The notes below the pieces were generated by a model. The model worked only from the letters and a program-made list of their open reading frames with translations. It did no database searches and was not told where the DNA came from. Positions 46,296-60,459 of a stretch of 64,000 nt of DNA are shown here, piece by piece (positions within the stretch are counted from its first letter, which is position 1; the number at the start of each line of letters is the position of its first letter). The translations under genes and the position numbers were made by a program. Source of the stretch: Cristatella mucedo. Taxonomy: Eukaryota > Bryozoa > Phylactolaemata > Cristatellidae. The stretch lies in the NCBI GenBank assembly GCA_009760855.2, contig WPIO01000052.1:2079501-2143500 (forward strand), in the 5' to 3' direction.

Positions 46296-47420
46296 CACAC
46301 ACTTGTGTGTATCCACTTACATACACATGCACTCACGTACACACTCACGTATGCACTCATGTACGCACTCACGCCACGAAGGAAAGCAGCAGGAACATGC
46401 TTGGAGGAAGACGAGAACTGCTGGATGGAGCACCCGACGGCATCAGCACTTTTTGAACCTAATGATTGTAATCCCTTGGGGCTTTTCAAAAGATGCCGAT
46501 CACAACCACCTTTAATTTTAATTATCAAAGCACCATCCCTGCTGAATGGCGTATCATCTTAGTGCCCACCACTGCTTCTTCCGCCTATGTTCGGATGAGA
46601 TATGCAAACATGCAGGTCTTGCCAATCCATAGCAATGCAGGCTCAGGAGTACTACTGACTGAGGCCTCAAGCCTCTCAAGAATCCCACTCGATTGAGACA
46701 CAAGCCGACACGGCCTTCGGTTGAGTGCTTGCACCAATTACTGCAAGATGCACCCAGAACTAGTTAGCACTATTCAAAAGCTGTGCTTAACTAAAATCAC
46801 GTGCCCATGAGCATATCTGCCACTAATACTTCCATTGCCCAAACTCCAAATGGTGAACCTCTTCATATGGCATGCATATATACTAAAAGCAGCAGCAGTG
46901 TCAATATAAAAACTGAGCAATCAAAGGCCTTGATGCCACATTGAAATGTGCTGTGACAGTTGCCATTGATGGCCGAGTCCGGTGTCTTAAGGCTGCATTG
47001 AAAGCAGCTCAGGTAGTAGACCTTCTCTTTTTCCTGCTGATTTGCTATTCGGCATTGCTGCAATCTGCTGTTGTCTTAGGCTGATCAGCAAATTTTCCTA
47101 GGTTTCTGAAGATTACACAGGCTAGAGAATCTCGGCCTGTTAAGCTAGCTCCTCATCTGCTGACCTCATCTATGCCGAACCTTCTCTGGTCTTCACTGCT
47201 GCACAGGCTTAGCCCAGTCACAGTTTTTAATGCTTCACTTGATTGAATAGCTTTTCTGCAGTTATGCAAGTCGGCCATTGTTCGAACAGTACTTGACTCG
47301 AATCCGAGGTTCTAGCTTGTTACTACTTTGCTTTAATTCTCCTTTTGTGCAAGAGATCCTCGAAACAATTGCTTCTAAATAGCTTGTCGACGACATAGAC
47401 AAGAATGATTTGTCAAGAAA
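46296..47420. other. Intronic, mostly unrecognised
   Basis: Inside intron 1 of the coiled-coil gene. Degenerate CACTCACGTA words extend the microsatellite to 46,380. A possible LINE RT scrap (IPAEWRIILVP) lies at about 46,530-46,565. Confidence 0.4.
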
Positions 47421-47429
47421 ATTTCAGCC

Positions 47430-48250
47430 AGGATTCAGATGACATTGTGCTCAAACGGCTCTCTTCTGTACGATCAATGACAATCTAAGTAGGCACGATG
47501 ATGCTTGACCACTGCCTTGGTCTCACTCGATCCATCGGCATTTATCATTCGACACTATAGATCGTAGTATCCTTCTTGAACGATTGATAACAACAGCCGA
47601 TCTGATTAAGAATGCTGTGATGTGGCTTGAATTTTAATTGTCCGATAGTGAGAAAACAATTCAGGTCCATGGCATCAGCTACCACTTCTATGACGATGGT
47701 CAGCTGTGCTTGCCATTTAAGCCATCAGATTCAGCTGCAGCTATTGACAAAGTGCTGAACACCGACCTTGGAAACAGTCAATGTTGTATGTTGGCCAATT
47801 TCCTTAAGCTAAATAATGATGAAATCCTCCACGTCGAAAAACCGAAACTTGGAATATGCGACTTTGCCCTCCTAGCTGGAGGTGTCGTTATGCAATCGTA
47901 GGCGAGTGCTCATGATTTAGATGTCATCTTTGACGACTTATTGACAATTACAAGTTTTATTCAGAAGACTGCCTCCTCAGATAGTCATATTGCTGTTCAG
48001 GATTAGGATTGACTTTTTGAAGTGGCTTTCAGACGGTTTTACATCTCCTTGGTTCTCTGTAGGCTTAACTACCATAACTATGTATTGGCCGGGGTACCGA
48101 ACAAAGCTAGTAAGCCTCTACAATTGGAGATCAATATGCCCACAAAGTTGGTTTCTTAATCCAAGAAATTCAATTGTGCGATCCCTTTGCTAAAGGAGCT
48201 GGCTTCTGGTTGGTCAACGAATATAGAGGAAAATTCACACTGTGACCCTC
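47430..48250 (+). mobile_element. Old LINE RT fragment
   Basis: Readable pieces in order: TALFCTINDNL, FDTIDRSILLERL (RT palm motif A region), VHGISYHFYDDGQLCLPFKP (degraded YADD box) and DEILHVEKPKLGI. Frameshifts separate them. The open frame 47,638-47,901 is part of this RT, not a gene. Confidence 0.68.
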
Positions 48251-48539
48251 AGAGCTCACTATGGGTAGCTCACTCACACCTAGTTAAACTGTTGCATCGA
48301 TTTGAGCCTCCTGGTGTCCCCAGGTCCTTTCAGGACAGCAACTAAGTGGAGCAATTGTGTCACTTTAAGACTGCTGAGGTCAGAAGACTGCTCTATGAGT
48401 CATAGAGTGTAGAACTTAGTGCACAATTCTGACACAGGTTCATCGCTCCTGATTCCTACCCGTATGCATATCGTGTCAAGCATTTCTTCACTGCTACTTC
48501 ATGCTACTTACTTGATCGATTGTCTTCCGGACTGAAGTT

Positions 48540-48720
48540 ATACTTCTCACTCTCTCTTTGTTGCACGTGACAAAGTCAGTTGCCTATTACTCGTGTACCA
48601 AAATCCACTTGAGTTTTGAATGTGCTATAGAAAACTCCCCCAACACTATTCCCGAATCGTAATCACGGACGGTTTTGTGAAGTGGCAGACATAGATACAT
48701 TAGTTGCAATTGGCTAGTCG
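48540..48720. repeat. Dispersed repeat, second copy
   Basis: It matches 1,660-1,850 in order: CTCTCTTTGTTGCACGTGAC, GTTGCCTA, TGAATGTGCTATAGAAAACT, TTTTGTGAAGTGGCAGACAT. It follows the LINE fragment above and might be its 3'UTR. Confidence 0.5.
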
Positions 48721-49359
48721 CAATTAGCTTTTATTAGTCGGCTTGCTTGTATGAAGTTTTGGTGCCCGGACGCCACTGGCTGCCACTGCTATATCACCAG
48801 CAGAAGCCGAAGCGGGCAGCAGTTGTGCCATAGCTCAAGCAGATTTGGTAAAAAAAAAAGGTTGGTGGGGCCCTGCACTTGGCGCTTCGGGATGGGGGCT
48901 GCACGGGGCTGCTGGGGAGCCTCCGACCGACAGTCTGCAGTACAGTGCATAACACGGCTGAGCTGCTGTACGTTTGGTGAACTATGTTTCTAAGAATTCT
49001 GTGCCTGGTTTAGTGCTTTGTTGTGGGCACCAGGCAGGCTGGTTTCTCAGATAATAGCAAGCCGGGTCGTGCGTCCGGTGCTACCCGAGGTGCTGCTGGC
49101 TGAGTGCTCCTGAATCAGCATTGCCAGCCGATTTCTTACTGGTATTGTACTAACTGGCCTAACTTGCCGATCGCACTGCAGTGCTTTGGTTTCTCGTTGA
49201 AGTCTTTAGAACTGTTTGAAACATCGAGCAAGCTGGATTTCGGTGACAGTTCCCACGGCAGTATAGAGTATGCAAATGACCTGGTAAGCCGTTCTGACAT
49301 TGCCGATGCAGGCCGTATCCCTTTAAAGTGCAGCAAACACGAAATCTTTTCATGTCACG

Positions 49360-49591
49360 CATGCTCACACACAGACAGAGCTGAGCGCATGCACGCACAT
49401 CCATACATACAAGTGCTGGCACACGTGCACACAATTGCACGCACCTTGCGCACTCCCACACGTGCGCTTGTACACTCGCAGACTTGCAGATGCATGCGAG
49501 CACAGACAAAGACACAGGCGAGCACACACGTACACACATGTGCACGTAAACCTGCCCACACACACACACACACACATGCACACACATATCT

Positions 49592-49642
<51 letters not shown>

Positions 49643-49660
49643 TGCAAACACGCACGCACG
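49360..49660 (+). repeat. (CA)n-rich tract
   Basis: Degenerate CACA/GCACAC words from 49,365, with pure (CA)n at about 49,558-49,576 and 49,600-49,640. It ends about 130 bp before exon 2 of the coiled-coil gene. Confidence 0.9.
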
Positions 49661-49790
49661 CAGTCACACACACTTCCATTCTAACCAAAGCACTAGCCGA
49701 GTGGCTACCGGTTGTAATTATTAGGCAGTTCATCCTAATAACCGTAATCGCTCGAGCAAATGCCGGCTTTTCTTTTTCCTTTCTTTTCAG

Positions 49791-49835
49791 GCTGAGCTGG
49801 AGGAGCTGCTCAATGACCAAATGAAGCGCAAGAAG
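49791..49835 (+). CDS. Coiled-coil gene exon 2
   Basis: This 45-nt phase-0 exon reads AELEELLNDQMKRKK. The acceptor has a strong tract (TTTTTCCTTTCTTTTCAG) and the donor is GTCAGT. Intron 1 (5.7 kb) before it holds a 130-bp (GA)n array, several long (CA)n arrays and a decayed LINE copy. Confidence 0.82.
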
Positions 49836-51884
49836 GTCAGTGACACTCGACAGCTACTTGTGGTGCAGCTGCTCGCACTGCGTACGAACGAACGAACGAA
49901 CGAACGAAGCACTTGGGTTTCAGCTGCACTTGGGTGTCACTTGCGGCTTGTTGTTAGGTGTGCTCGTCTGCTCTGCCTAGCTGTGGTCGTGTGCATTTCG
50001 AATTAAGCTCTCAGTAGCCGCGCGAGACAGATGAGGTGGAAATCTGTCACATGTTTCGTGGTTGCATAAGTGAGCAAACTTGCTCGTGCACATTGTCTAG
50101 TGCATCCTTCCTAGGCACCAGTATTTTTGTGCACACCACCCTCCTACCATGCTTGCCCTGACTGGGCAGTGCATAGCGAGTCTTGTGTGCATCAATGCAG
50201 GCCATTAAAGCTAATCATTATATCGCTATCTTGACAGAAATTTGCTAGCTGAATGAGCTGTGAGTTTCTTTCATGTTCCAAAAGGTCTATCGGTTTTCTT
50301 TTCCATGCTAGCTTTCTTTTTGATTCACTCGACTAAGCTGCCCTCCGTCGTATGGTACTTTCTTCATAAGACTTTCAAAATGGCTGTCGTTGGCACTACG
50401 ATCTTTATCTCCGTCTGTTCTTTGCTGACTCTGCCTTCCTGCCTGTCCATCTGCCATCCTTCGGCCTGCTTGCTTGCCTCCATTCATCTCTTGTTTTCAC
50501 TGCCCACTTGTGTACTGAAAAAATGTCGGGGGATCAGCCACCATCTTTGCTAGCATTCGGCCGAACCATATGCCTAGACCATACCATACCACCTCCTATA
50601 CCATACCGCATACAGGGTAGCTCTGTTAGTTAAAAAATGATTCACACTCGGCCACGTAAGTGGTTGTGTGAATTAGCTATATCAACCGGTGCCATTCGTG
50701 AAAGACAGAGGCCGGCTCATAGGACAATTGATAAGTTGACTCCCACCCGACTATAATCAATTGCCCTTGCCATCGTCTGATTATCTCAAAGTGCTTGCCT
50801 GTCATGCATGCTGCTCAGGGATGTGTTGGATGCGACCGGTCATCAATGGGCAGTGCATGGATGATTGTGGCAACTGTTTGTTGCTGCTGCTCCGAACATG
50901 CCGATGCGTGCACTTTGAAGTACCACCAGCTATCGCTTCACCGGTGTTTCTGCGTTTCGAAAGATTTAGCTTTTTCAACCGCTGAAGGTAGCAGCATACT
51001 TGGCGAATTCGACCAGTTGTCGTCTCCCACTGTTTCGGCATTCTTGCATATATGCCGGAAATTTCGGCAGGTCTCGAGTAAAAGCCAGGCCTCTTTGACA
51101 GAGGAGACCTCATATAGAGCAACTTCCTCTGTTGGGGATTTACCATTTATAGTTAGTTTTATGTGACAGCACTCTTTTTTATAGTTAATTTTATATGGCA
51201 GCACTCTTTTCTTGTTCCCCTATCCTTTGCTCCGCTATGCAAGTGTGACAACGGCTGGATCACCTTTTTAAAGTCTGGAACAGAGCTATACCACACCGGA
51301 CCAATAACCGATCTGGCTTAGTGAAGATGTGAGATGCACCACAAAGTGGCATTGCGATTGCTATGCAATTTATGTTATGTCATCATTGTTTTAGTATCAC
51401 CAACAATTAACCGTGTTTATCGTGGGTTACCAGAACAAGTCTGGACAACGGCTGCGACTGCTGCAGCAAATTGGCGAGGTATTTTATGAGCCCAAAGAGT
51501 TGAACAACTGCAGCTCCTAAGCGCTCATTTGGATCCCCCATTGCTCATGGTTGCTACGCAAAGCTGTCCATTTCATTTTACTGCTAACCCGTGGTATGTA
51601 TTTCTTACAGAAGGCCATAGCCACTGATCCTGTGGCAGGTGCATGCCATGTTGTGGCATTAGGCTTTCAAATTATTTCCTGCAGCTGCCATACAAACTTC
51701 GAGCGCAGCAAACGAGCACGAGATCATGCAGAAGATTTGGGCTTCCTGGTCTCCAGCCATGCAGCCGAGCATGGACTGGGGCCCTTAAATAACATGACCC
51801 ATAGGCATCGGCGGATAGCGCTATGGGTATGCTACGGCCGGGTTGCCTTAAGATGTACTCAACTGCATAGTCTTCCCTAGAGGC

Positions 51885-52105
51885 GATGTTTATAATAATG
51901 ATAGTAATAGTGAAACATTTGATGTAGCGCCCTCAAATAACTCAATCTCTTTCTAGGCACTTTATATTTGCGGCAAAGGAAGCATGATCGTAAGGTTAGT
52001 GGTAGCATGCTCAATGACACAACAAGCATAACATGGTTAGAGGTGACATGCACAGGGTCAGCATGCAAATGTGGTTAGTGGCAGCATGCACAGTGTCCCC
52101 GGGTA
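51885..52105 (-). mobile_element. LINE 3' end (minus)
   Basis: The plus strand reads AATAATGATAGTAATAG, GTAGCGCCCTCAAATAACTC, AATCTCTTTCTAGGCACTTT and then the 3'UTR complement (GGTTAGTGGTAGCATGC, CATGCACAGGGTCAGCATGC). Confidence 0.78.
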
Positions 52106-52543
52106 CCTTTGATTTCCCAGGCATCCGCGTAAGAGCTCCAGAGGCTCATAGTTTCTCTTAAGATTAGGCTTTAAAGGAAGCCATGGCTTCTAAGTGACAC
52201 CTACCGTGCTCGACCCAGATTCATAAGTAACATACATATGCATAGATATGTGCTTGGTGGAGGGGGACTTGATTATTTACACACGTCCTTGTTTCCACTT
52301 TTTCATTTGTTGTTTCGTTCTTGGACTTGAGCCAGTGGCCTCACACACTTTAAGCTGAAGTCCTAGCAACTAAGGAAGATCAACAGAGATGTCACTCAAG
52401 AGACACCGACTCCATTTTCATAATGTTAATGTTAGTAGCTAACTGCGATGGATGAGTGATTGCAATGAAGATCGTGCGTGGCAAACGGTGCCAGGTAGAT
52501 AACTAACCCGCCAAGTTTATAAGTTTACAAGTGCTTGAGTTGC

Positions 52544-53222
<679 letters not shown>

Positions 53223-53458
53223 GCTCGTGCAGCACCGTGAAGCCGAAATAAGGCCGAAATCTTTGAGTAAGGCCGAAAGCTTGTCGGACACATAAAAATG
53301 CATTCCAAATTTGCCCATGAGGTGCACTGGCAAAAGCTCCAACGAATTTAACAACAGGTGTGTACATTGGTTATTCTATTTTAACGGCAGCTTCGTTTGT
53401 ACCGCGAGGTTTCTCGTGCGCTGCTCGCCCCACCATTGCAAAGCAGTGAACACCAAAG

Positions 53459-53667
53459 GTGCATCTGCAGTTCTTCACTGACACAATCAACCGCTGGGAG
53501 GCAGACGAAGCGACGCCCAAGTCTCCTGATCTCGACCTCGAGGAAACAGACAAAAATATACACGAGTCACTGCAGACGGCCAACGAGCTTGCCGGTCGAC
53601 TCGGCGAGATCAATAAGGAAATGATGGACTACATGTACAGCTATGCGACGTCGAAAGCAGGCAACAA
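53459..53667 (+). CDS. Coiled-coil gene exon 3
   Basis: The exon reads VHLQFFTDTINRWEADEATP, then an acidic linker, DKNIHESLQTANELAGRLGE and INKEMMDYMYSYATSKAGN, ending in phase 2 at donor GTAAGC. The acceptor is either CCAAAG before GTGCAT (used here) or CTGCAG four codons later; both keep the frame. Heptad-like spacing is visible in the second half. A (GCT)n run starts just after the donor. Confidence 0.83.
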
Positions 53668-56600
53668 GTAAGCTGCTGCTGCTGCTGCCCACTTGCTCGC
53701 ACCGGTGTATCTTCTGCTGGGAGACCGAAGGACTAGGCAATGGCCCAAGAGTCGAACATCTGTATCAACGCAGCGGACTCACCAGGCAATAATAGGCACT
53801 TTTTTTTACGAGCCTCAGCGGTCTCGAGGTCGATTTCTCGCAATATCTATCTTGAATTAATGCTGTGCCACGGCAAGAGCTGCCTGCACAGTGCTGCATG
53901 CTTACGTTCTAACATGTGCCGAAGCCTTCCATATGCATCACAATGAGAAAATGCTAGCTGTAATGTCGTACCAGCAGTGCCAGAAGAACTTTCTCCTTTT
54001 TGACTACGATATCCTAGTGTTAGTGCATGAATTGTGGCGCTGTCAATAAGTGAGGGTCACAGTGGCTACATTTTTTGCATTTCTTCATGCGATAATGATG
54101 ATATAAAATCAGTTTTAGGAGCTTTAACTTGAAGCCAAACGTCGTTGGAATATTCTCGACGGTAATGTTACAAGGATTTTTTTTACTGTGCTGATGAGCA
54201 GTACTTGTCTGAAATTATTGACACGTGATCGTAGCCGGTGGCTATGTATCATACAGCAGTCTCAGCACAGGCTTGCTGCACATGAAGCTTCATTCTAGGA
54301 GTGAGGAATTAAGCTAGCTGCATGCAGAGGACTTTTGGCAGGAGTCAATTTCTGTTCCCCTTGAAGTTTAGCACGTATTTCTTTTTAAATTAGCGTCTGA
54401 CCCAGAAAAGCATTTTTATTCATTCGGAAATCATGCATCTTGAGCACGGTTTACTACTTCCCCAAATTGACAGGATGAATGCACGACTGTTTGGGAAGTA
54501 TCCAGGCGGTGGCAGATCTGCAGCCGTGGTTTTGTGTGCTTAACAAGATTTGCCAAGTCTGGTAAAAGGAACCGGAAAGAGCTGCTTGCTTGTCCCAGGC
54601 TGCAAAGCTCTGCGGGCCACTCTTGCTGTGCTGCCTCTTTTGTATCGGTGTGCTTTTCGGCATCCGGAGCCGTGTCGTTGCTCATCCCGGATGCTGCCAG
54701 CGCCCGGCAACCATGGTGAGATATGAATGAACAAGGTTACTTTTTGCAAGAGAGGGGTTCGAGTTTTGGGGGGGGGGTTGCCTTCGTTGGCAGCAGCCGC
54801 AGTTTTTCTTAATTGCATATCTCTCACATTCCCTTGTCAATTAAACTGGGCGAGTTGGTGCAGTGCTCATCTCTGGGTTTGGAGGTCGAACAGTCACCTC
54901 TTGAGGACGAAATTACCTATTCTCTTCTGTCTCCCTGTATTGAGTGCTATGATGTACATGTCAGTGTTTAACTCTATTTAAATCCTGCTGACGTTTCAGC
55001 ACCCTCCAGAAACATGCGCGTGCACAGCTTTAAATTTTTATGGGAACTTCCGTCACCGAGTGGTTGCAAATCTATATTGTCACCGAGGGCTAAGCATGCT
55101 GTTTTTAATAGCATATTTCAAGTAGAAGTCTAGTAAAATGCGTACAATTTATTTTTTGTCACTCATACGGCAACCTAGATTACTGAAGTGTGATTGATGG
55201 TTACTCAGATCACAATACTCGTTTAACTGTGGCAGCAAGCGTTTTTTTAGCTTGCTCTCCTGCTTTCATGTATGATACTGATTGTAATAAAATTGCATTG
55301 TGAGATCCGGTGGCACAACTGTAAACTGCAAGGGTTTAGAGATGCTCTTTCTCATACAATGCATAGTGGATCGGCAGCAGAATGGAGGTAAAACAGCTTG
55401 GCTTTTTATGTTTTCGATCGAACAGCAGCTATCACAGCTTTTCGTGGCTTTTTTCTGCTGTCTAGAAATGATGCACTATAACTTAGTATTTGAATTGCTT
55501 AAAACAGGATATAGTGTATAGCTACAACAGGTACGTTTTAGATATATGATCGTAAGTATGTAGCCATAAATTGTGCCTATACTCTGTTAAAGGCTTGCAC
55601 ACTTCCAGCTAAGGCGTAATTGTGCACTCCCTCAGATTGTGCGATATAAGTTCGTTGTTTGCTTTTTGTGAGCTGCACAAGCGATTACTATTTGGTTCAT
55701 TCCATAACATTCTCTCATTTCAACTGCTCAATTTATTAAGGAATTAGAAGAAATATGTTTTCTTTCTTCGGGCTTATTTTTAATTCGGTGTTGCTTTAAA
55801 TTTCAAGAGTGGTCTGCTAGTACTAGCTTGCTTACATAAAGCTATCGATAATTCCGGTCATGTATCTTTTTTGAGGCCGGTGCATGCAGACTTACAGCTG
55901 CTGGTGCAGCACCTGCATGGATTTGGCTTAGTAGATGGCACACTGCAATGCACCCGGCTCTCTCTATTGAGAAACCTCATTTTGTATACCTCGGGAATAC
56001 AGATTTAATCGCTGTACATCTGAGGAGCATTACTCCACAACAGGCATGCCTAGAGCCTATGTAGGCTGGCTATTGTGCATGTCGTTACACCATTGTATCA
56101 TGGTTAGGTATCATTTGCTGACAGGGAAGCCTAAGGTAGATCCCGTGTGTTGATATATGCGTGCCTGTAGGATTTACAGGTAGAGGGATATTGTCATGAT
56201 CCGTATCAGGTAACACTTGAAAGCATTGCAATAAAATAGTTTTCATTTTGTATCTACCCCCTGTATCATCGTCTTACAGATGACTATTTTGTGTTCACAC
56301 ATGGCACGCTCGTCTCCTGAATCCAGCAGTTACAACCGGACGTGAGTGTAGGCGTTAATACCTAGGTGTTTACTTCATCCCAATATTAATGCTCGTGAAA
56401 AGGAATTCATTCTTAAATCGGTTCATTTGATTATTCCAGTGCTTATCATGGGCAATGTAGCCTTCCATTATGACGTAGTCTTGCACTACCGAAACGGATG
56501 GCACTAGGTCAAGGAAAGCTAAATGCCCGTATGTAAGAGCCCAAAGAACTGTACCTCTGAGACGCCAGAGATACCTGAGATACCGATGTTTTAACATGCA

Positions 56601-58025
56601 GGGTTACCAGTACTTTTGTTTTGCTCTGTGTGAATTATTTAGCCTAGCATGTAGCGCATGCTACATGCTACTTTAAAGTGTCTTTTATTTGAGCTGCTTA
56701 TCTGTTGTTGCAGCGGAATACCACTCTTTCAGTAAGGAAATGAAAGCGAGTAAAAGTCACCATCTGTGGCTGTGCATATCCGCTTTTGTGCGAGAGTGAT
56801 GATTGCCTATGCTTTCCTTCCGATTAGAGTTACCTGCTCGCTTGCAACCCAAAAGCTTATAGTAATGAAGCAACAGCTCTGTACTGTATACATTAGACTA
56901 TATAAAGTGCTACCCTCTGGTTGCAACACTGGTATTTTGAGCTTGCTCTTACTCAGCTCATCTCTATTATCTCTCTGCCTTGCTGCCTGTATTGCGCTAT
57001 TGCTTATTCTTACCTGCTACTGTTGATCTATGCACTTCCGACATATCAGCTGTCAAAGCATGAGTCGACAATCCTAATACAATATTTTTTAGACGTTACT
57101 TTTTGTTGTTCGTAGCTCTTGCTGTTACCCCTCTCTCTCTCCCGTCCTCCCCTCTCTCTCTACCACTTTCTCTCACGTATTTCTTCTAAACTTCTCATTC
57201 CTAATTTTTATCATTTCATCGACATTCTTTCATGTGCATCTCTATCTGTACCGGCTTCGTTTCAAATTGACTAGGATGCATGCAGTTTCCAATCATTCGG
57301 TCATATGCAATTACCATATTTCACTAGTCAATGCTATTGTCACATTTCTCCTCTCTCCCTGGAGAATAGGGCATTCTGCAGTCGCAAACTGTGGTATACT
57401 TTTTAAAACTGATATTGCAACAGTGAGAAGTGCCTACCCTATCGTGGCGATTGTGTCCCGATTGTGTCTACGGGCTTGCTCTTATGTCGTCTGCCAGAGC
57501 ATCTGCTCAACCTAAACCTTGCTATCCCAAGCTTTCTACCCTAAGTCTCGAGCGCCAGAAATGCTCTGATTTGTTAGCCGAGCGCTTTTTTGCCATAGAG
57601 TTGTTGCAGATGTTGGGCTGGAGTCCGGCAGCTGTAGCGTTCTGCAGCCACCCAGACCTTGTTGGCTTTGCTTCCTTTCCTCGAATTAGACGTGGGTGGC
57701 TTACTGCTGAATGATCTGCTTAATGAGCCGATGCTTATCTCACTGCAGCCTGCCAAGTAATATACTCCTGCTGCATTGCTCTGTCGTCTAACCGGCTTTT
57801 CAATTCTGGCAGGATTATACCTTGGTGCCATGCTTTTTATCCTCAGCGTTTTGCTGCCAATTTACGGTCGGCCGAAGACAGCAGATGATTTGGCTTGAAT
57901 ATACTAGAACCTGCCATTGACATTGTGCTATTTTCAAGATGTTGCATAAGCAAGTTGATTACGTTCGGGCATCATGCGATTCTCAGTTGACAAGACAAAT
58001 GAACAAGGCCCTGATCTTTATTTAG
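53668..58025. other. Coiled-coil gene intron 3
   Basis: Unrecognised intronic sequence apart from a G9 run near 54,770 and CTCTCTCTCT words near 57,130-57,170. Several 60-100-codon open frames on both strands have no protein features. Confidence 0.4.
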
Positions 58026-58111
58026 AAATAGGAAGAAACTAGAAAAATCACTGATTCAAGCCAAGGAAGACATGACTCTAATGACAGAACGAGTTTCGAC
58101 CATGCAAAAAG
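58026..58111 (+). CDS. Coiled-coil gene exon 4
   Basis: The split Lys codon from exon 3 is completed here, followed by KKLEKSLIQAKEDMTLMTER and VSTMQK, with a phase-1 end at donor GTTCGT. Two tandem acceptors six bases apart (TTTAG and AAATAG) would add or drop Asn-Arg without changing the frame. The coiled-coil character continues. Confidence 0.82.
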
Positions 58112-58959
58112 GTTCGTGCATAATACAGTGGTGTGTGGAAGTGTGTGACCTTTGAAATGTCTGTTTTTGCTTCGTGTAACTGTGTAAAATAGACTTTTTA
58201 TTCCTTTATTGACAAAGGTTTACAAGTTCTAGCTGCTCTACCTTTCCATATATGCTGGTTGCTAATGCGGTCACATGTCTGGACACAGCCATATCTGCCA
58301 AACAGTGATTGATAGTAGAGAAATCAACAAAAAATCCTGCATGCTGTAGTTACAGCCATGCCTAATCTCAGTTGGGGCTTGAGACCTGAATATGCAAGCT
58401 GACCAATAAACTGGGACACATGCATGTGTAAGAATGACTGACACGACTCACAGAAGAATGTGCACACTTGATTTGACAAGACCGCTACTTCGTCCCGCAG
58501 AGTGTATTAGGCATGGCATCAAATATTGAAGGGTGAGATGAAGAAAAAGTAAATATTTATCTTGTAAAGGAATCTAAAGAAGGTTCAGCTAGTAAAAATT
58601 CACATGGAGTGCACATATATGAAAAAAAGATTCTTGTATAAAAGCATAGCTCGATGATGACAACCATTTTGATGTAATTCTGGATCGCATCTTTTGCACC
58701 ACTGTACCAAGCGATTTTTATGAACACTATGCTTTGCAATTGCACGAACCTCCCATTATTGTTGCCAAAACGGGTTTTTAGTAGGTCTATACATATATTA
58801 TCTAATATGTGATTCAAATGGGACTCGGTTGTTGCACTGGTCAAAATTTCCCTTGTCATGGCTTTTTTTGTTACGATTTTCATCGTAGCACCGTGACTGT
58901 GACTTAATTTTATATCCTGATTATATAAAACTTGTGGATCTTCTCGAAAACCACATTTG

Positions 58960-60310
58960 CAATGACCTGCTAAACGATGCTGATCAGGGTAGGGCCTCTC
59001 TCCTAGTTCTCCAAGACCTGTCAGTAGCATTTGACACAATTTGATCGTCAGGTCCTTCGGAAGCACCTGGTCGAAACGCCTAGGTATCGATGGCACAGTG
59101 CTAAACCTTAGTGAGTGATGTCATATTGTGGATGGCTATCGGTCATTTGGCAAGCCATAAAAGTATGAGGTACCGTCAGTTCGGTTTTAGGTTCTTTCTT
59201 TTCAGTATCTGTACTCTCGATGTGGCCCATGTCATCCTCAACCACAAAATTGGATTTCATTTTCCGATGATGGCACTCAGCTCTACTTATCCTGTGACCC
59301 TTTTCAGCCTGCTCAGCACCCAACTTACTTAGTTCCCTTGCAGCATGCATCGTCAACAGTCGTACCTGGATGGCCGCTAACTTCCTAAAGCTCAACTACG
59401 ATACAGCCAACTAATAGTTATCGGCAATCCCAACGTCCCCCAACAGTTGGAAGTCTCAACCTCAAGATTAATTCATCTAACACCATTCTCGTGACGTTAG
59501 CTCCTAATGTGGGTAGGCTATTTCAAAACGAAATGTCATTGGATGAGCACATCGCCTCCACTCTCAAGTCAGCCAACTTTCGGCTGAGGAAAATTGGCAA
59601 ATCCACGTAGGCAAGAGTAATGCAGCCAAACCTGTTCATGCCTTAGTGACATCTCGTCTGGATTAGTTTCGATTCCCTTTATTCAGGAGCCCCGACCTGT
59701 GCCCGTAACTATCTGCAACTGGCAAAACTCAGCCGCTTGTCTAGTCTGTCGTCCTCAGCTTAGCTGCTACACATCACATCATGTCAGTCTGATCTTGCTA
59801 GACCCCTATCAAACATCGAATCTACTTTTAAGATGCTTAGTCTGGCTTACAGGTCGCACCACTTGCTTGCACCAGCCTGCCTATCTGACTTCAACGGTGA
59901 GCATTTAGTCAGTGCTCTCGAAACACCGGTCTCTGGCTTCCAGTCGTCTCGCCATTCCTTGCACTACATTGCAATCTTTCGGTGATCGAGCCTTCAAATC
60001 ATATCCACCGAAAGTCTGGAACTTGCTTCCAGCTGCGATCACCACCTGCAACGACTTAGTGTCAAAGTGTTAGCCGAAGATGCATCTGTTCTGTTCTGTT
60101 CAGCATGTAAACAGGGTCCCACAAAACCAGTGGCTCTGGATGTTTTGTGTGATTTTGCATGCTGGTCTAAGCATGATGGTAGTGTGGTTTTGCATGCCTG
60201 TCTGAGAAGGATAACTTTCATGCCCTTGATTTTTGCTTCTCCTGCAGCAAGTTGTAAAGCACCTAGGTAGGGATGTGGTTCTTTTAGGGTGCTATGAAAA
60301 CGAACTACAA
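58960..60310 (+). mobile_element. Old L2/CR1-like LINE RT copy
   Basis: Readable pieces in order: DQGRASLLVLQDLSVAFDTI (RT motif), FFLFSICTLDVAHVILNHKI with GFHFP and a ruined DD box, LQLAKLSRLSSLSSSA equivalent, MLSLAYRSHHLLAPAYL equivalent, and FGDRAFKSYPPKVWNLLP. The 3' hairpin (AAAGCACCTAGGTAGGG, TTTTAGGGTGCTAT) lies at 60,255-60,300. Many stops. Confidence 0.7.
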
Positions 60311-60459
60311 TCATTAGAAGCCATTCTGATTGCCATTGGGAAGGCGCATGTGTTTATACGTGAGAGAGACTTAACTTTTATATATGTAATTACTGAACAC
60401 ATAGGCTGTTCCTAAGCTTCATATTTTGGGCAATATTCATACTAGTATGTTAAACAACA

